DNA from: Streptomyces sp. NBC_00775 | GTDB taxonomy: Bacteria > Actinomycetota > Actinomycetes > Streptomycetales > Streptomycetaceae | Length of the DNA: 64,000 bases | NCBI RefSeq assembly: GCF_036347135.1 | Contig: NZ_CP108938.1 | Span: forward strand, 496,001 to 560,000 | Direction: 5' to 3' | Shown here: in pieces, positions 1-8,904 of the stretch | How positions within the stretch are numbered: the stretch's first letter is position 1 | How the letters are laid out: each line of letters begins with the position of its first letter | Translations under genes and position numbers: made by a program | The notes under the pieces: model-generated | Databases searched by the model: none | What the model was told of the DNA's origin: nothing | The model's input: only the letters and a program-made list of their open reading frames with translations

Positions 1-186
1 CCTTGGGGAGGGGCTGGAAATGAAGAACCGTCCCGTGCGAGCGACGGTCCGTGGGCCGGGAACTCGGCCTCGGGCGAACTGCTCGGTGAATCGTGCACGG
101 TTGTCGCCGGTGTGGGCTACATTCGGGAATCCTCGACACCGGCGTCTCTGGGTGAGGCCACGTTGAGGAGAATTCCGGAGCGGCGA

Positions 187-2088
187 ATGCACCAGTCCGA
201 ACTTCCTCCACCGGCCACAGCACTGATGCAGGGGGGACTCGCCGACAGCCTCTTCGAAGCGGCACACCGCACCCCTGACCTTCCGCAGCTGGCGCGCCGC
301 CCCGATGTCTCCTCCGCGGCCTGGACGCCCGTGACCGCGGCGGAACTGTGGGGCGAGGTGGTCGACCTGGCGCGGGGGCTTGTCAGCTCGGGCATACGCC
401 CGGGCGACCGCGTGGCCATCATGGCGCGTACGCGCTACGAGTGGACCGTGCTCAGCTATGCGCTGTGGTCGGTGGGCGCCGAAATCGTGCCGATCTATCC
501 GACGTCGTCGCACGAGCAGGTCGCGTGGATTCTGAAGGACGCGCACTGCGTCGCCGTGGTGGTCGAGGACGAGCAGGGGGTCATGACAGTCGGCTCGGCG
601 TGCGCCGCGCTCCCATTCCTGCGCCACGTCTGGCAGTTGGACAGCGGGGCGCTGACGCAGCTGGTCGAGCGGGGCCGGGCGATACCGGCGACGGCGGTCG
701 ACTCGCTGCGCCGGATCGTGCTGCCCGACTCGACCGCGGTCATCGCCTACACCTCCGGCACGACGGGCCACCCGAGGGGCTGCGCCTTGACGCACCGCAA
801 CCTGGCGAGCCCCTGCGACACGCTGCTCGAAGGCTGGAGACATACGGCGGCTCCTCCCGGAGAGCAGCCCGCCGTCCTCGCCTTCCTGCCCTTCTCCCAC
901 GTGTACGGCCTGATGATCCAGGGGCTCTGTCTGCGTGGCGGCATCCTGATGGGGCACGAGCCCGATCTGGGCGAGGGGGCACTCTCCGCGGCGCTGCTGT
1001 CCTTCCGGCCGACCTACCTGTACGCGGTTCCGTCCGTCTTCGAGAAGATCTACAAGAACTTCCTGCGGGCGGCCCAGCAATCGGGCCGCGCCTCACTGTT
1101 CGAGCGTGCCGTCCGCACCGCGCAGGATTTCGCCCTCGCCGAAGAACGTCATCGGCTGGGCAAGGGCTCGGGCCCCGGCTTCGACCTGCGACTGCAGCAC
1201 TCGCTCTACGAGAAGACGGTGTACAAGAAGTTGCGCGCCGCGCTGGGCGGACGGGTATGTGGCGCGGTGTCGGGCGGCTCGCCCCTGAACCGTGAACTCA
1301 CCCTCTTCTACGCGGGAATCGGAATCTTCGTGCACGACGGATACGGGCTCACGGAGACAGCCGGAGGAATTACCGCGCAGCCCGTGGGACGCGAGAAGTT
1401 CGGAACGGTCGGGCGCCCGCTGCCGGGCACGGACATCCATGTGGCCGACGACGGGGAGATCTTCGTGTCGGGGCCCTCGGTGTTCCAGGGATACCTCAAC
1501 GACGCCCTGGCCACTCAGGACTCGTTCCTGGACGGTTGGCTGGCCACGGGCGACGTCGGGCGTCTCGACTTCGAGGGATATCTGACCATTACCGGGCGCA
1601 AGAAGGAGATCATCATCACGAGTAGTGGAAAGAGTGTGGCTCCCGCGGCTCTCGAAGAGCGCCTGCGGGTCCACCCGCTCATCCACCAAGCCGTGGTGGT
1701 GGGTGACAACCGCCCTTGCGTGGGGGCCCTCATCACTCTGGATCCCGAATTCGTCGCGCACTGGCGCGCGTCCCGGTCCAGGGGGGAAACACCGGTCCGG
1801 GACGCGCGCGAGGAGAACGAATTGCGGGAGGAGGTCAGACGCGCGGTCGCCGCGGCCAACAGCACCGTGTCCCGCTCGGAATCCATTCGGGTGTTCCGTG
1901 TCCTCCCGGAGGCCTTCGATCTGGCCAATGGATTGCTGACGCCCTCGATGAAGTTGCGCCGGGACGCGATTACTCAGCGGTTCGCCGCCGAGATCGAGGC
2001 GATGTATCAGACGTCGTCGCGGGTTCCGCGGGAGTACGCGTCCAGTGACTCCTCGATCTGGGAGGACTCGGACAACGTATTCCGGTGA
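187..2088 (+). CDS. Long-chain fatty acyl-CoA synthetase (AMP-binding, FadD15-like)
   Basis: The 633-residue protein is an adenylate-forming enzyme of the long-chain acyl-CoA ligase type, which activates fatty acids to acyl-AMP and then acyl-CoA in the cytoplasm. The phosphate-binding loop TSGTTGHPRG is near residue 190 and has Arg where most members have Lys. DGYGLTET is near residue 384 and GRKKEIIITSSGK near residue 471. The domain order and length suit the family. The frame is open from a GTG at 112, but the ATG at 187 has a GGAG ribosome site about 7 bases upstream and gives a normal N-terminus. It stands alone; the next gene is convergent. The substrate chain length cannot be read from the sequence. 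Confidence 0.88.
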   Translation: MHQSELPPPATALMQGGLADSLFEAAHRTPDLPQLARRPDVSSAAWTPVTAAELWGEVVDLARGLVSSGIRPGDRVAIMARTRYEWTVLSYALWSVGAEIVPIYPTSSHEQVAWILKDAHCVAVVVEDEQGVMTVGSACAALPFLRHVWQLDSGALTQLVERGRAIPATAVDSLRRIVLPDSTAVIAYTSGTTGHPRGCALTHRNLASPCDTLLEGWRHTAAPPGEQPAVLAFLPFSHVYGLMIQGLCLRGGILMGHEPDLGEGALSAALLSFRPTYLYAVPSVFEKIYKNFLRAAQQSGRASLFERAVRTAQDFALAEERHRLGKGSGPGFDLRLQHSLYEKTVYKKLRAALGGRVCGAVSGGSPLNRELTLFYAGIGIFVHDGYGLTETAGGITAQPVGREKFGTVGRPLPGTDIHVADDGEIFVSGPSVFQGYLNDALATQDSFLDGWLATGDVGRLDFEGYLTITGRKKEIIITSSGKSVAPAALEERLRVHPLIHQAVVVGDNRPCVGALITLDPEFVAHWRASRSRGETPVRDAREENELREEVRRAVAAANSTVSRSESIRVFRVLPEAFDLANGLLTPSMKLRRDAITQRFAAEIEAMYQTSSRVPREYASSDSSIWEDSDNVFR

Positions 2089-2248
2089 AGGTGAAAGGGG
2101 CGGGCGCCGTCGCGGTGCGGGACGTATGTGCCTCCCAGGAGGGACCTCAGAGGCGTCACACGGCTCCTGACTTCCGGCTGCTTGGTGGTGGTGTTCATAC
2201 GGACACCTTGCGCGAAGGCGGTCGGGGCAACCAGATCCCTCCGGAGAG

Positions 2249-2265
2249 CAGGACTGCTGGTCCTG
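2249..2265. terminator. Small hairpin between convergent genes
   Basis: CAGGAC and GTCCTG flank a 5-base loop in the 213-base gap between the convergent acyl-CoA synthetase and sensor kinase genes. No T-run follows, so this is a weak candidate for a two-way terminator. I see no gene in the gap. Confidence 0.3.
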
Positions 2266-2301
2266 GTAGCGACGCCACCACGATCGGCGGGAATGCGCCC
2301 G

Positions 2302-4176
2302 TCACAGGTCAGTCGGCCCGGCGGCGGAGGAGGCGGGCTCCATCGTGCAGGGTAGCCGCAGGGTGAAGACCGAGCCCGCGCCGAGGTCGCTGGTCACGGT
2401 GACGGTTCCGCCGTGGGCGGCGACGAGTTGGCGGACGATGGGCAGCCCGAGTCCGCTGCCGCCGGTGCGCCGGCTGCGGGACTTCTCGGCCCTCCAGAAC
2501 CGGTCGAAGACGCTGGGCAGATCCTCAGGAGCGATACCGCTGCCGGTGTCGGCCACCTCGAGGACGACCTGACCGTCCTGGCTGCGGGCGGACAGGGTGA
2601 TCGTGCCGCCGGAGGGAGTGTGGCGTGTCGCGTTGGACACCAGGTTGCCCAGCGCCTGCCGCATCCGCACCGGGTCCGCGTCGAGCCACGGCGTGCCGTC
2701 CACTCGCGTGAGCAGGCGGATGCCCGCCGCCTCGGTCCCCACGCGGTGTGCCGCGGCGACCTGTTCGAGAAGCTCGTCGGCGCGGACCTCCTCGCGGTGC
2801 AGCCCGAGGGCCCCCGCGTCGGCGGCGGCCAGGTCCTGCAGGTCGTCGATGACGCGCTGGAGGAGCACGGCCTCCTCGTGCAGGGAGGCGAGCAGTTCCG
2901 GGTCGGGGTCGACGATGCCGTCGCGGGTCACTTCCAGCCAGCCCCGGATGTTGGTGAGCGGGGTGCGCAGTTCATGGGCGATGTCGCTGACCATCGCCTT
3001 GCGCTGGGCCTCCATGCGTTCGCGGCGCTCGGTCAGTTCGTTGAACGCCAGAGCCAGGATGCCGGTCTCGTCCCGCGTGGTGACGGGAACCCGCGCATGC
3101 TGCTCCGGCGGCTGCTGTGCGGCCTGCGTCAGCGCGCGCAGGGGGCGTACGAGCCTGGTGGCGACCAGCGCGGTCACGGCCACGGTGAGGGCGAGGACGA
3201 GACCGGCGACACCCACGACCTTGGCCTTGTTGGCCGTGGACAGGTTGAAGCGCGGGACGGCGCTGTCCCCCGTGCCCAGGAACAGCTCGGCGGCCGGGGC
3301 GACATAGGGAGCGAGCTGTTCCCGGCGTGCGCTGTCGACGCACTTGTTCGTCGTCGCGGTCGCCGTGTCGTGCTGCTCGCTCCGGGCCTTTTTCGCCAGG
3401 AAGAGGGGCCTCATGGTCGTGCCCGTGAAGTCGACGGTGATGGCCGTGGGCGAGGCGAGGTGCATATCGTGGCGGTTCAGACACGCCTCCGTGCCCTTCG
3501 TCAGAGCGGCCAGCGCCTTCTTCTCGGTCGGGGTGGGGGTGTAGAGCTTCCCGTCCGCGCACTCATCCGGCACATATCCGGACTCGGGGCTCCCGTCCGC
3601 GGTCGTGAGGACGGAACGGCCGCTGGGTGTACGCGTGATGTCGGTGTCGATTCCGTGGCGCGCGAGGCAGTCGTGCCGCACGAGGGCCAGCTTGGCCACG
3701 CGGAGGCGCTCGGTGGCCGTCAGCCGGTAGGGGCCCACCGCCCGCGCATCAATGCCGCTGAGCTGTGCTCCGGGCTCCGTGAAGGTGTCGGTGTGCAACG
3801 GGTCGACCGTGGCGGCGGCACGGGGCGGCAGGGCGGTCTTCTGAACCGCGGAGTCCGTGATCGCCGTACGGTCCGAGGTCGTCAGCGCGATACGCCGCCC
3901 GGTCCTGTCCGACAGCGTCCGTACGGTCTTCTCGACGCCGGACCAGTCGGGATGGGTGGCCGCGTATCCGCTGAGCTGCCGGAGGATGTCCATGTCGTCG
4001 GCGAGGACCTGGCCCTGCTCCTCCTGGAGGGCGCGGGTGGTGATCTGCATCGCGAGCCAGGCGGTCGCCGCCACGGAACACACGGCGATGAGCACGGAGG
4101 TGATCAGCAGCCGGACCAGAAGGCTCTTGCGCAGCGGGATGGCGCGGCTCCTGCCCCGAGGCGTTCCGCGGCTCAC
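2302..4176 (-). CDS. Two-component sensor histidine kinase (BaeS-like)
   Basis: This 624-residue membrane kinase should sense an extracytoplasmic signal and phosphorylate the response regulator encoded just upstream. Visible in order: a short basic N-terminus, a membrane segment at about residues 18-41, a long extracellular region of about 275 residues, a second membrane segment near 318-341, a HAMP linker, a HisKA box SDIAHELRTP with the phospho-acceptor His near 401, an N-box (GNLVSNATRH) and G-boxes DTGSGIAPEDLP and GGSGLGLPI. The GTG start at 4176 overlaps the regulator's stop codon (GTGA), which indicates translational coupling. The frame is open further upstream, but that part only reads through the regulator gene. 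The signal is unknown. Confidence 0.9.
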   Translation of the reverse strand: MSRGTPRGRSRAIPLRKSLLVRLLITSVLIAVCSVAATAWLAMQITTRALQEEQGQVLADDMDILRQLSGYAATHPDWSGVEKTVRTLSDRTGRRIALTTSDRTAITDSAVQKTALPPRAAATVDPLHTDTFTEPGAQLSGIDARAVGPYRLTATERLRVAKLALVRHDCLARHGIDTDITRTPSGRSVLTTADGSPESGYVPDECADGKLYTPTPTEKKALAALTKGTEACLNRHDMHLASPTAITVDFTGTTMRPLFLAKKARSEQHDTATATTNKCVDSARREQLAPYVAPAAELFLGTGDSAVPRFNLSTANKAKVVGVAGLVLALTVAVTALVATRLVRPLRALTQAAQQPPEQHARVPVTTRDETGILALAFNELTERRERMEAQRKAMVSDIAHELRTPLTNIRGWLEVTRDGIVDPDPELLASLHEEAVLLQRVIDDLQDLAAADAGALGLHREEVRADELLEQVAAAHRVGTEAAGIRLLTRVDGTPWLDADPVRMRQALGNLVSNATRHTPSGGTITLSARSQDGQVVLEVADTGSGIAPEDLPSVFDRFWRAEKSRSRRTGGSGLGLPIVRQLVAAHGGTVTVTSDLGAGSVFTLRLPCTMEPASSAAGPTDL

Positions 4177-4871
4177 GCCCGGTCTCCCTTGAGCTTGTAT
4201 CCCACGCCGAAGACCGTCAGCAGGCGGACCGGTCTGCGGGGGTCCGCCTCGATCTTCCTGCGCAGGTTCATGATGTGCACGTCGATGGCCCGCTCGGTCG
4301 ACGCCCGGTCGATGCCCCTGGTGCGGTGCAGCAACTGCCGGCGGGAGAACACCCGCTGGGGTTCGGTCACCATCGCCAGCAGGATCTCGTACTCGGCCGG
4401 GGTGCATTCGACGGGCGAGCCGTCGCAGACCACCTCGTGCCGCGCCGGGTCCACCGCGATTCCGGCGGCGTGGACGACCGGATCGTCGCGCTGTTCGGCG
4501 GCGGGGCGTCCGCTGCGCCGCAGTACGGTGCGGATGCGGGCCATCAGCTCACGCGGACTGTACGGCTTGGTCATGTAGTCGTCCGCGCCGAGCTCCAGGC
4601 CGAGCAGTACGTCGTCCTCCGTGGAGCGGGCGGTCAGCATGAGAACGGGAATGTCGTCGTTCTGCCGCAGCACCCGGCACACCCCGAAGCCGTCGACCAC
4701 CGGGAGCATCAGGTCCAGGACGACGAGATCCGGACGGTGGCGCCGAACCTCGTCGAGAGCCGCCCCGCCGTCATGGACCACGGTGGCGGTGTGTCCCTCC
4801 TTCAGCAGTGAGCGGCGTATCAGCTCCGCCTGCTTCTCGTCGTCCTCCGCGACCAGCACATATGCGCACAC
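4173..4871 (-). CDS. OmpR-family response regulator
   Basis: The 232-residue partner of the downstream kinase has an N-terminal receiver (acidic pair Asp10/Asp11, phospho-acceptor Asp53 in LVVLDLMLP, Thr80, Lys102 in TKPYSP) and a C-terminal winged helix (TPAEYEILLAM, RAIDVHIMNLRRKIE, TVFGVGYKL). The GTG at 4871 gives the N-terminus MCAYVLVAEDDEKQ, usual for actinobacterial members. The frame stays open to 4928, but those extra codons are out of character. It is the first gene of a two-gene operon with the sensor kinase (4-base overlap). No operator is evident. Confidence 0.9.
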   Translation of the reverse strand: MCAYVLVAEDDEKQAELIRRSLLKEGHTATVVHDGGAALDEVRRHRPDLVVLDLMLPVVDGFGVCRVLRQNDDIPVLMLTARSTEDDVLLGLELGADDYMTKPYSPRELMARIRTVLRRSGRPAAEQRDDPVVHAAGIAVDPARHEVVCDGSPVECTPAEYEILLAMVTEPQRVFSRRQLLHRTRGIDRASTERAIDVHIMNLRRKIEADPRRPVRLLTVFGVGYKLKGDRA

Positions 4872-5014
4872 ACGGCCGATGCTAAGCGCACAAGGACGGG
4901 AAAAGTGCGGGTGAGAGGGGCTTGCCACACCCTGACACCTTCCTCACAACTGCCTGCGACGCTCGCGGGCAGACCCTCATGTGCGGACCCCGCCGGCCTG
5001 CCGCGCCGGGTGGT

Positions 5015-5616
5015 TCAGCGTCTGAGGGAGGCGGCGTCGCCCATCACGACGACGGGGTCGCGGTCGGGATCCACAGCGCGCGGCAGCTCCCTGGCGGGTC
5101 CAGTCCCGGGGTGTGGTGCCGGGCCTGCGGTTGTAGTTGATGGCGATCACATAGTCGAAGGAGCCGGGTACCGGGGTCGGACAGCAGCCCGCCGGCGTCC
5201 GTGAGGGTGTAGACGCCGATGGGCGAGTGGAGGTCACCGGCGCGGTGGTGGTCGGTCCATCCCCTCAGGGCGTTGTGCGCGGGCCAGCTCGGTCCCGCCC
5301 GCCGGCCCGCCTCCGTGCGCTCGTACAACACCACTGTGGATATGGGGGAGTTCCTGCCCCGGCCCGTCACCACGACGGCCTGACGGGTCGTCGACGGGAC
5401 GGCGGCCAAAGTCTTGGGCCCGAGACCGGGCAGCTGCTGAGGTGCCACTTCCAGGGATGCGGTGGGCGCGGGAGCGGGGGTTGCCACGCGTTCCCTCACC
5501 GAGGGGCCACCGGCTCCTTGTCCCATCGTTTCCACCGTGCCGCCGGCTCCGCAGCCGACGAGCAGGAACCAGGCGGCCAGAAGCACCGCCGGAACACGCT
5601 GTACGGGATCGATCAT
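5015..5616 (-). pseudogene. Broken L,D-transpeptidase-family lipoprotein gene
   Basis: The intact start encodes a lipoprotein signal with lipobox LVGC (residues ~18-21), a Pro/Ala linker and the family-like stretch WPAHNALRGWTDHHRAGD...SPIGVYTLTDAGG. The reading then breaks. A second frame carries PGSFDYVIAINYNRRPGTTP. A third frame carries VDPDRDPVVVMGDAASLRR, ending at a TGA at 5015-5017, which matches the usual C-terminus of this family. The segment that should hold the catalytic His...Ser-His-Gly-Cys motif is absent. The first frame alone gives a 190-residue protein with a nonsense tail. I read it as a cell-wall L,D-transpeptidase-type gene inactivated by at least two internal deletions. 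The family match is from memory of relatives, not a search. Confidence 0.72.
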
Positions 5617-5655
5617 GTGTCGACCCTGACCAACAGATATGAGGAACGCGTCAGG

Positions 5656-6282
5656 TCAGGCCACCCGGGCGACCGCACCCCTTCTGCACACCCACCCGAG
5701 CAGGGCCACCGAACTCACCGCCGCGAACGCGCACCACGTGGAGACGAACTCCAGCTGCCACAGCGCCCAGCAGATCACCGCCCCCACGGCGACCAGGCCA
5801 CCGAGCAGCAGCAGGCCGCGATCACCGGAGAGCAGCAGTGCGCCCACGGTGGCGAGGAGATAGCCCGCGATGAGCAGTTCCGCGTGGGACAGGTCGACGA
5901 CGTAGCCGACGGTGTGGCCGCGGATCTCGGCCGTGACGGGACGGGCGGCGAGAGCGTACGCGAGTGCCGCCGCGGTCGCGAGACCGGACGCGAGCGGGAG
6001 CGTCAACCGGCGCCGGGCGTGCCGCGGCGCCGCGCAGAGCACGCCCACCGGTACCCACACCGCCAGCAGCGGAAGGGCGATCACGGCCCAGACGACAGTG
6101 GCGGGACCGCTTCCTCCACCGGAGTCCCAGACCACGGACTCGACGATCTGGTGGGCCCCGAGCAGCAACGGCAGCGCGGCCAGCGGGAGATCCCCTGTCC
6201 TGCGCACCCGCGTCACACAGGCCACTCCGACAGCGGCGATACCGGCACCTGCTGCCAGATCGGCCGTCGCACTCCAGCACAT
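5656..6282 (-). CDS. DUF6629-like polytopic membrane protein
   Basis: This is a 208-residue, very hydrophobic protein starting MCWSATADLAAG, a start typical of a small actinobacterial membrane family (DUF6629). About six to seven membrane segments can be traced, separated by short Arg-rich loops (RVRRTG, PRHARRR). Glu and His in GAHQIVESVVW are the only notable polar residues inside a membrane stretch. It is upstream of the broken transpeptidase gene on the same strand, with a 39-base gap. No function is known to me; roles in sensing or transport would be guesses. Confidence 0.75.
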   Translation of the reverse strand: MCWSATADLAAGAGIAAVGVACVTRVRRTGDLPLAALPLLLGAHQIVESVVWDSGGGSGPATVVWAVIALPLLAVWVPVGVLCAAPRHARRRLTLPLASGLATAAALAYALAARPVTAEIRGHTVGYVVDLSHAELLIAGYLLATVGALLLSGDRGLLLLGGLVAVGAVICWALWQLEFVSTWCAFAAVSSVALLGWVCRRGAVARVA

Positions 6283-6549
6283 CGCGTCACCCTGGGTCCG
6301 CCGTCACAAGATCCCGCCTTGGGGTGCGCCACGCTACGGGGCCCAGAAGCCATGCCCGTCGTTGACACGAACGCCGAGGAACCCCGATCCGCGTCCGCGT
6401 CACCTTCCGCCGAAGCGTGTTGGTGCCAACAATCCCTGAAGCTTCAACAAAGCCTTGTGTCAGGAGGGACCCGCCCCTGTGCCGCGCCGGAGAACAGTGA
6501 TTGGGTGGGCCCGGCCACGCCCAACGAAACGCAGGAGAGCCTCGCAGCC

Positions 6550-6765
6550 ATGAGCAGCCCCTACACGTACGAGTACAAGGTCGTCACCTTCCGGGAGTCG
6601 CTGATCGGCGACGCGCTGGACAGCGGCAAGCTGGAGAAGGTCCTGAACAAGCACGCCGAGGACGGGTGGCAGCTCAAGGCGATCACCTCCGCCGACGTCA
6701 AGGGCCGCATAGGCCCCGGCGCGGTCGAGGGGCTGCTGCTGACGCTGGAGCGGCCGCGCGGATAG
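6550..6765 (+). CDS. DUF4177 domain protein
   Basis: This 71-residue cytoplasmic protein begins at the ATG at 6550. The pattern TYEYKVVTF...LEKVLNKHAEDGWQLKAIT...LLLTLERP is the DUF4177 signature (three-stranded sheet plus helix, with the GW-L turn). The frame stays open far upstream, but only this segment has the character of a protein. The 267 bases between it and the divergent membrane-protein gene hold no other gene that I can see. The biochemical function of the family is unknown. Confidence 0.8.
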   Translation: MSSPYTYEYKVVTFRESLIGDALDSGKLEKVLNKHAEDGWQLKAITSADVKGRIGPGAVEGLLLTLERPRG

Positions 6766-6952
6766 CCCGCGCGGAGTGCGCGAGGCGCCGAGGCGGGGGA
6801 TGCTGGAGCTGATGGGACAGCGGATCCGCAGGTGCTACTGACGCCGTCGGAGGCCTTCCGGCACGGGAGGCCTCTTATGGCTGGGCTGATGCCGAGGGTC
6901 TGGCATGCACCCCGCGACCGCTGCCGGCCAGTAATGTCAGGACGGTACGGCG

Positions 6953-7756
6953 ATGAAGAGCGACGGAACACTCCACCATGAGGTCGTCACCAGTCACTCG
7001 GTGTTCGGCGCGCCGTGCTGGGTCAGTCTGACCACACGCGATCTGCGGGCCGCGGAGGCCTTCTACCACGCCGTGCTGGGCTGGGAGTGGGCCTCGGACA
7101 CCAAAATGGGCGATCAGTACAGGATCGCGCGCGTGGACAGAGTCCCGGTCGCGGGGGTCTCCGAGGTGGATTTCGTGGCGAAGACGGCCGTCGCCTGGAC
7201 TCCCTACTTCGCGGTGTCGAGCGCGGACGAGACCGTCTCCAGGAGCCAGGAACGCGGGGGTACGACCGCGGTGGGGCCGATCTCGCTGCCGCCGGGGCGG
7301 GCGGCTCTGCTGGCCGACCGGGACGGAGCGGTCTTCGGTATCTGGGAGGGCGAGCTGGTGGCCGGCTGGGAGGCGTGGCGCCGCGCGGCACCGGCCTTCA
7401 TCCGGCTGCACACCCGCGACGCCTTCGACGCCGCCATGTTCTACGGAGAGGTCCTGGGCTGGGCGTCCAAGGCCTCCGGATGCTGCGAGGTCCACTACGA
7501 GGAGAACGAGGTCGTGCTGCGCAGCCAGGGGGACATCGTGGCCCGGATCCACTCGGGCGCGGTGGAGGCGGCGCCCGATCCCACGATCAGGCCGCACTGG
7601 CAGATCCACTTCGCGGTCTCCGACGTGGAGGCCTGTGCCCGGGCCGCGCGGGCCCATGGCGGCACGGCTCACCAGCAGGGGGTCGGCTCCACGGAGGCGG
7701 TCCTCATCGACCCCGACGGGGCGCACTTCACCGTGACCTCCAAGGCCGACGTGTAG
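6953..7756 (+). CDS. VOC-superfamily protein with two glyoxalase-like domains
   Basis: The 267-residue protein has two vicinal-oxygen-chelate modules: GAPCWVSLTTRDLRAAEAFYHAVLGWEW from about residue 19, and FIRLHTRDAFDAAMFYGEVLGW from about residue 145. It ends with IDPDGAHFTVTSKADV. This tandem arrangement is common in Streptomyces proteins labelled glyoxalase/bleomycin-resistance-like or as hydroxylases; substrate and metal cannot be assigned. The ATG at 6953 has no strong ribosome site. It ends 4 bases before the end of the convergent ArsR-type gene. Confidence 0.82.
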   Translation: MKSDGTLHHEVVTSHSVFGAPCWVSLTTRDLRAAEAFYHAVLGWEWASDTKMGDQYRIARVDRVPVAGVSEVDFVAKTAVAWTPYFAVSSADETVSRSQERGGTTAVGPISLPPGRAALLADRDGAVFGIWEGELVAGWEAWRRAAPAFIRLHTRDAFDAAMFYGEVLGWASKASGCCEVHYEENEVVLRSQGDIVARIHSGAVEAAPDPTIRPHWQIHFAVSDVEACARAARAHGGTAHQQGVGSTEAVLIDPDGAHFTVTSKADV

Positions 7757-7760
7757 GGGC

Positions 7761-8750
7761 TCAGGCCCCTGCTGCCAGCGCCTCCCCCAGTGCCGTGCGC
7801 CCGTAGAGGACGTACGGGCCCCGCCGGTGCGACACCAGCAGCCCCGCCTCGCGCAGCACCGACAGATGGGCCGAGACGGACGAGGGAGCAAGGCCGTGGC
7901 GGTCGGCCAGGGCCGTCGTCGAAGCGGGCGTGTGGAGGCCGGTGAGGATGGCGGCGCGATGGTGGCCCAGCAGCCTGGCCAGAGCCGTGGGCGCCTCGGC
8001 GGCCGGGGCGTACGGGAGGCCGGCCGGGCCGCGCGCCGGATAGATGACCGTCGGCTGCCAGGGCCGGGCGAAGCCGCTCACCACGTCCGGCCGCACGAAG
8101 ACGCTGGGCATCAGCAGGATGCCCCGGCCGTCGGCGCCCTGCGCCTCCTTGTGGTCGGCGTACATGCGCAGGGTGAGGGTGTCGTCCGCCCAGTCGATCC
8201 CCGGGTGCAGGTCGCCGAAGAGCGCTTCGAGGCCGCCGTCCGCCAACTGCCGTGTGCGGTGGGCGATATCGGCCTCCAGTACGGCCTGGTGGCGCGGCCA
8301 GTCCGGTGCGAGCAGCGCCTGCCAGGCCCGCTCGGTGAGGTCGGCGAGCCGTCGCACGGTGGCCGCGGGATCATCCAACGCAGCGCGCCCGTACGGCGAT
8401 TCGGTGGCGCCCGGCGTGCACGCGAGCGAACGCGCCAGCTCCGCATGGGCCATGGCCGGGTCGGTGGCCCGCATCCGCGCCAGTTCCTCCTCGAAGGGGG
8501 CGTTCGGCGTCCGGGGCGGCGGCCCCAGGAAGTCCGGGGTGTAGCCGCCCTTGCGGGGGATGAACAGCCACAGCTCCGACAGGTCCAGGCCCGCCACGAC
8601 ATCGCGTACCCACCGCAGCCAGTCCCGGTGGAAGGCGTGCCGAGCCGGTCGCCGCAGCATGCGCAGCGCCTCGTGCGTCTGGCAGAGCGGGGACACCGCG
8701 AACCGGCACCGGGTCAGGTCGTCGGTGCCCAGGCGCAGGGTCAGCGGCAA
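7761..8750 (-). CDS. ArsR-type winged-helix regulator with N-terminal DUF5937-like domain
   Basis: The 329-residue protein has a long N-terminal domain (LTRCRFAVSPLCQTHEALR...WLRWVRDVVAGLDLSELWL) of the DUF5937 kind and a C-terminal helix-turn-helix: RAAILTGLHTPASTTALADRH, then APSSVSAHLSVLREAGLLVSHRRG, then VLYGRTALGEAL. No metal-binding Cys cluster is seen, so a metal sensor is unlikely. It is divergent from the MFS exporter (155 bases between starts), a common regulator/efflux layout, so repression of that exporter is the likely role. The ligand is unknown. Confidence 0.85.
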   Translation of the reverse strand: MPLTLRLGTDDLTRCRFAVSPLCQTHEALRMLRRPARHAFHRDWLRWVRDVVAGLDLSELWLFIPRKGGYTPDFLGPPPRTPNAPFEEELARMRATDPAMAHAELARSLACTPGATESPYGRAALDDPAATVRRLADLTERAWQALLAPDWPRHQAVLEADIAHRTRQLADGGLEALFGDLHPGIDWADDTLTLRMYADHKEAQGADGRGILLMPSVFVRPDVVSGFARPWQPTVIYPARGPAGLPYAPAAEAPTALARLLGHHRAAILTGLHTPASTTALADRHGLAPSSVSAHLSVLREAGLLVSHRRGPYVLYGRTALGEALAAGA

Positions 8751-8784
8751 AACGGCCTCCGGTGAGCCTCAATGAGCCTTCGAC

Positions 8785-8809
8785 GAGCCGTCCACGAGTG
8801 ATTCGGCTC
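8785..8809. promoter_or_regulatory. Inverted repeat between divergent ArsR and MFS genes
   Basis: GAGCCG and CGGCTC are separated by 13 bases in the 154-base region between the divergent starts. The position suits an operator for the ArsR-type regulator. The arms are short and GC-rich, so chance is possible. Confidence 0.35.
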
Positions 8810-8904
8810 CAGGCGAAAGAGTAGAAGGCCGGGCGAGCGCCCCGCACGCTTGCCCGTGGCCGCAATCGGCCACTCTCAACAACCCATCGCAGAAAGGCTC
8901 GTTG

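Noticed and set aside
2413..4578. Long open frame on the plus strand opposite the sensor kinase and regulator genes
   Set aside because: It is a GC-driven antisense frame: composition is Arg/Gly/His-rich and unlike a protein, while the minus strand carries clear kinase and receiver motifs.
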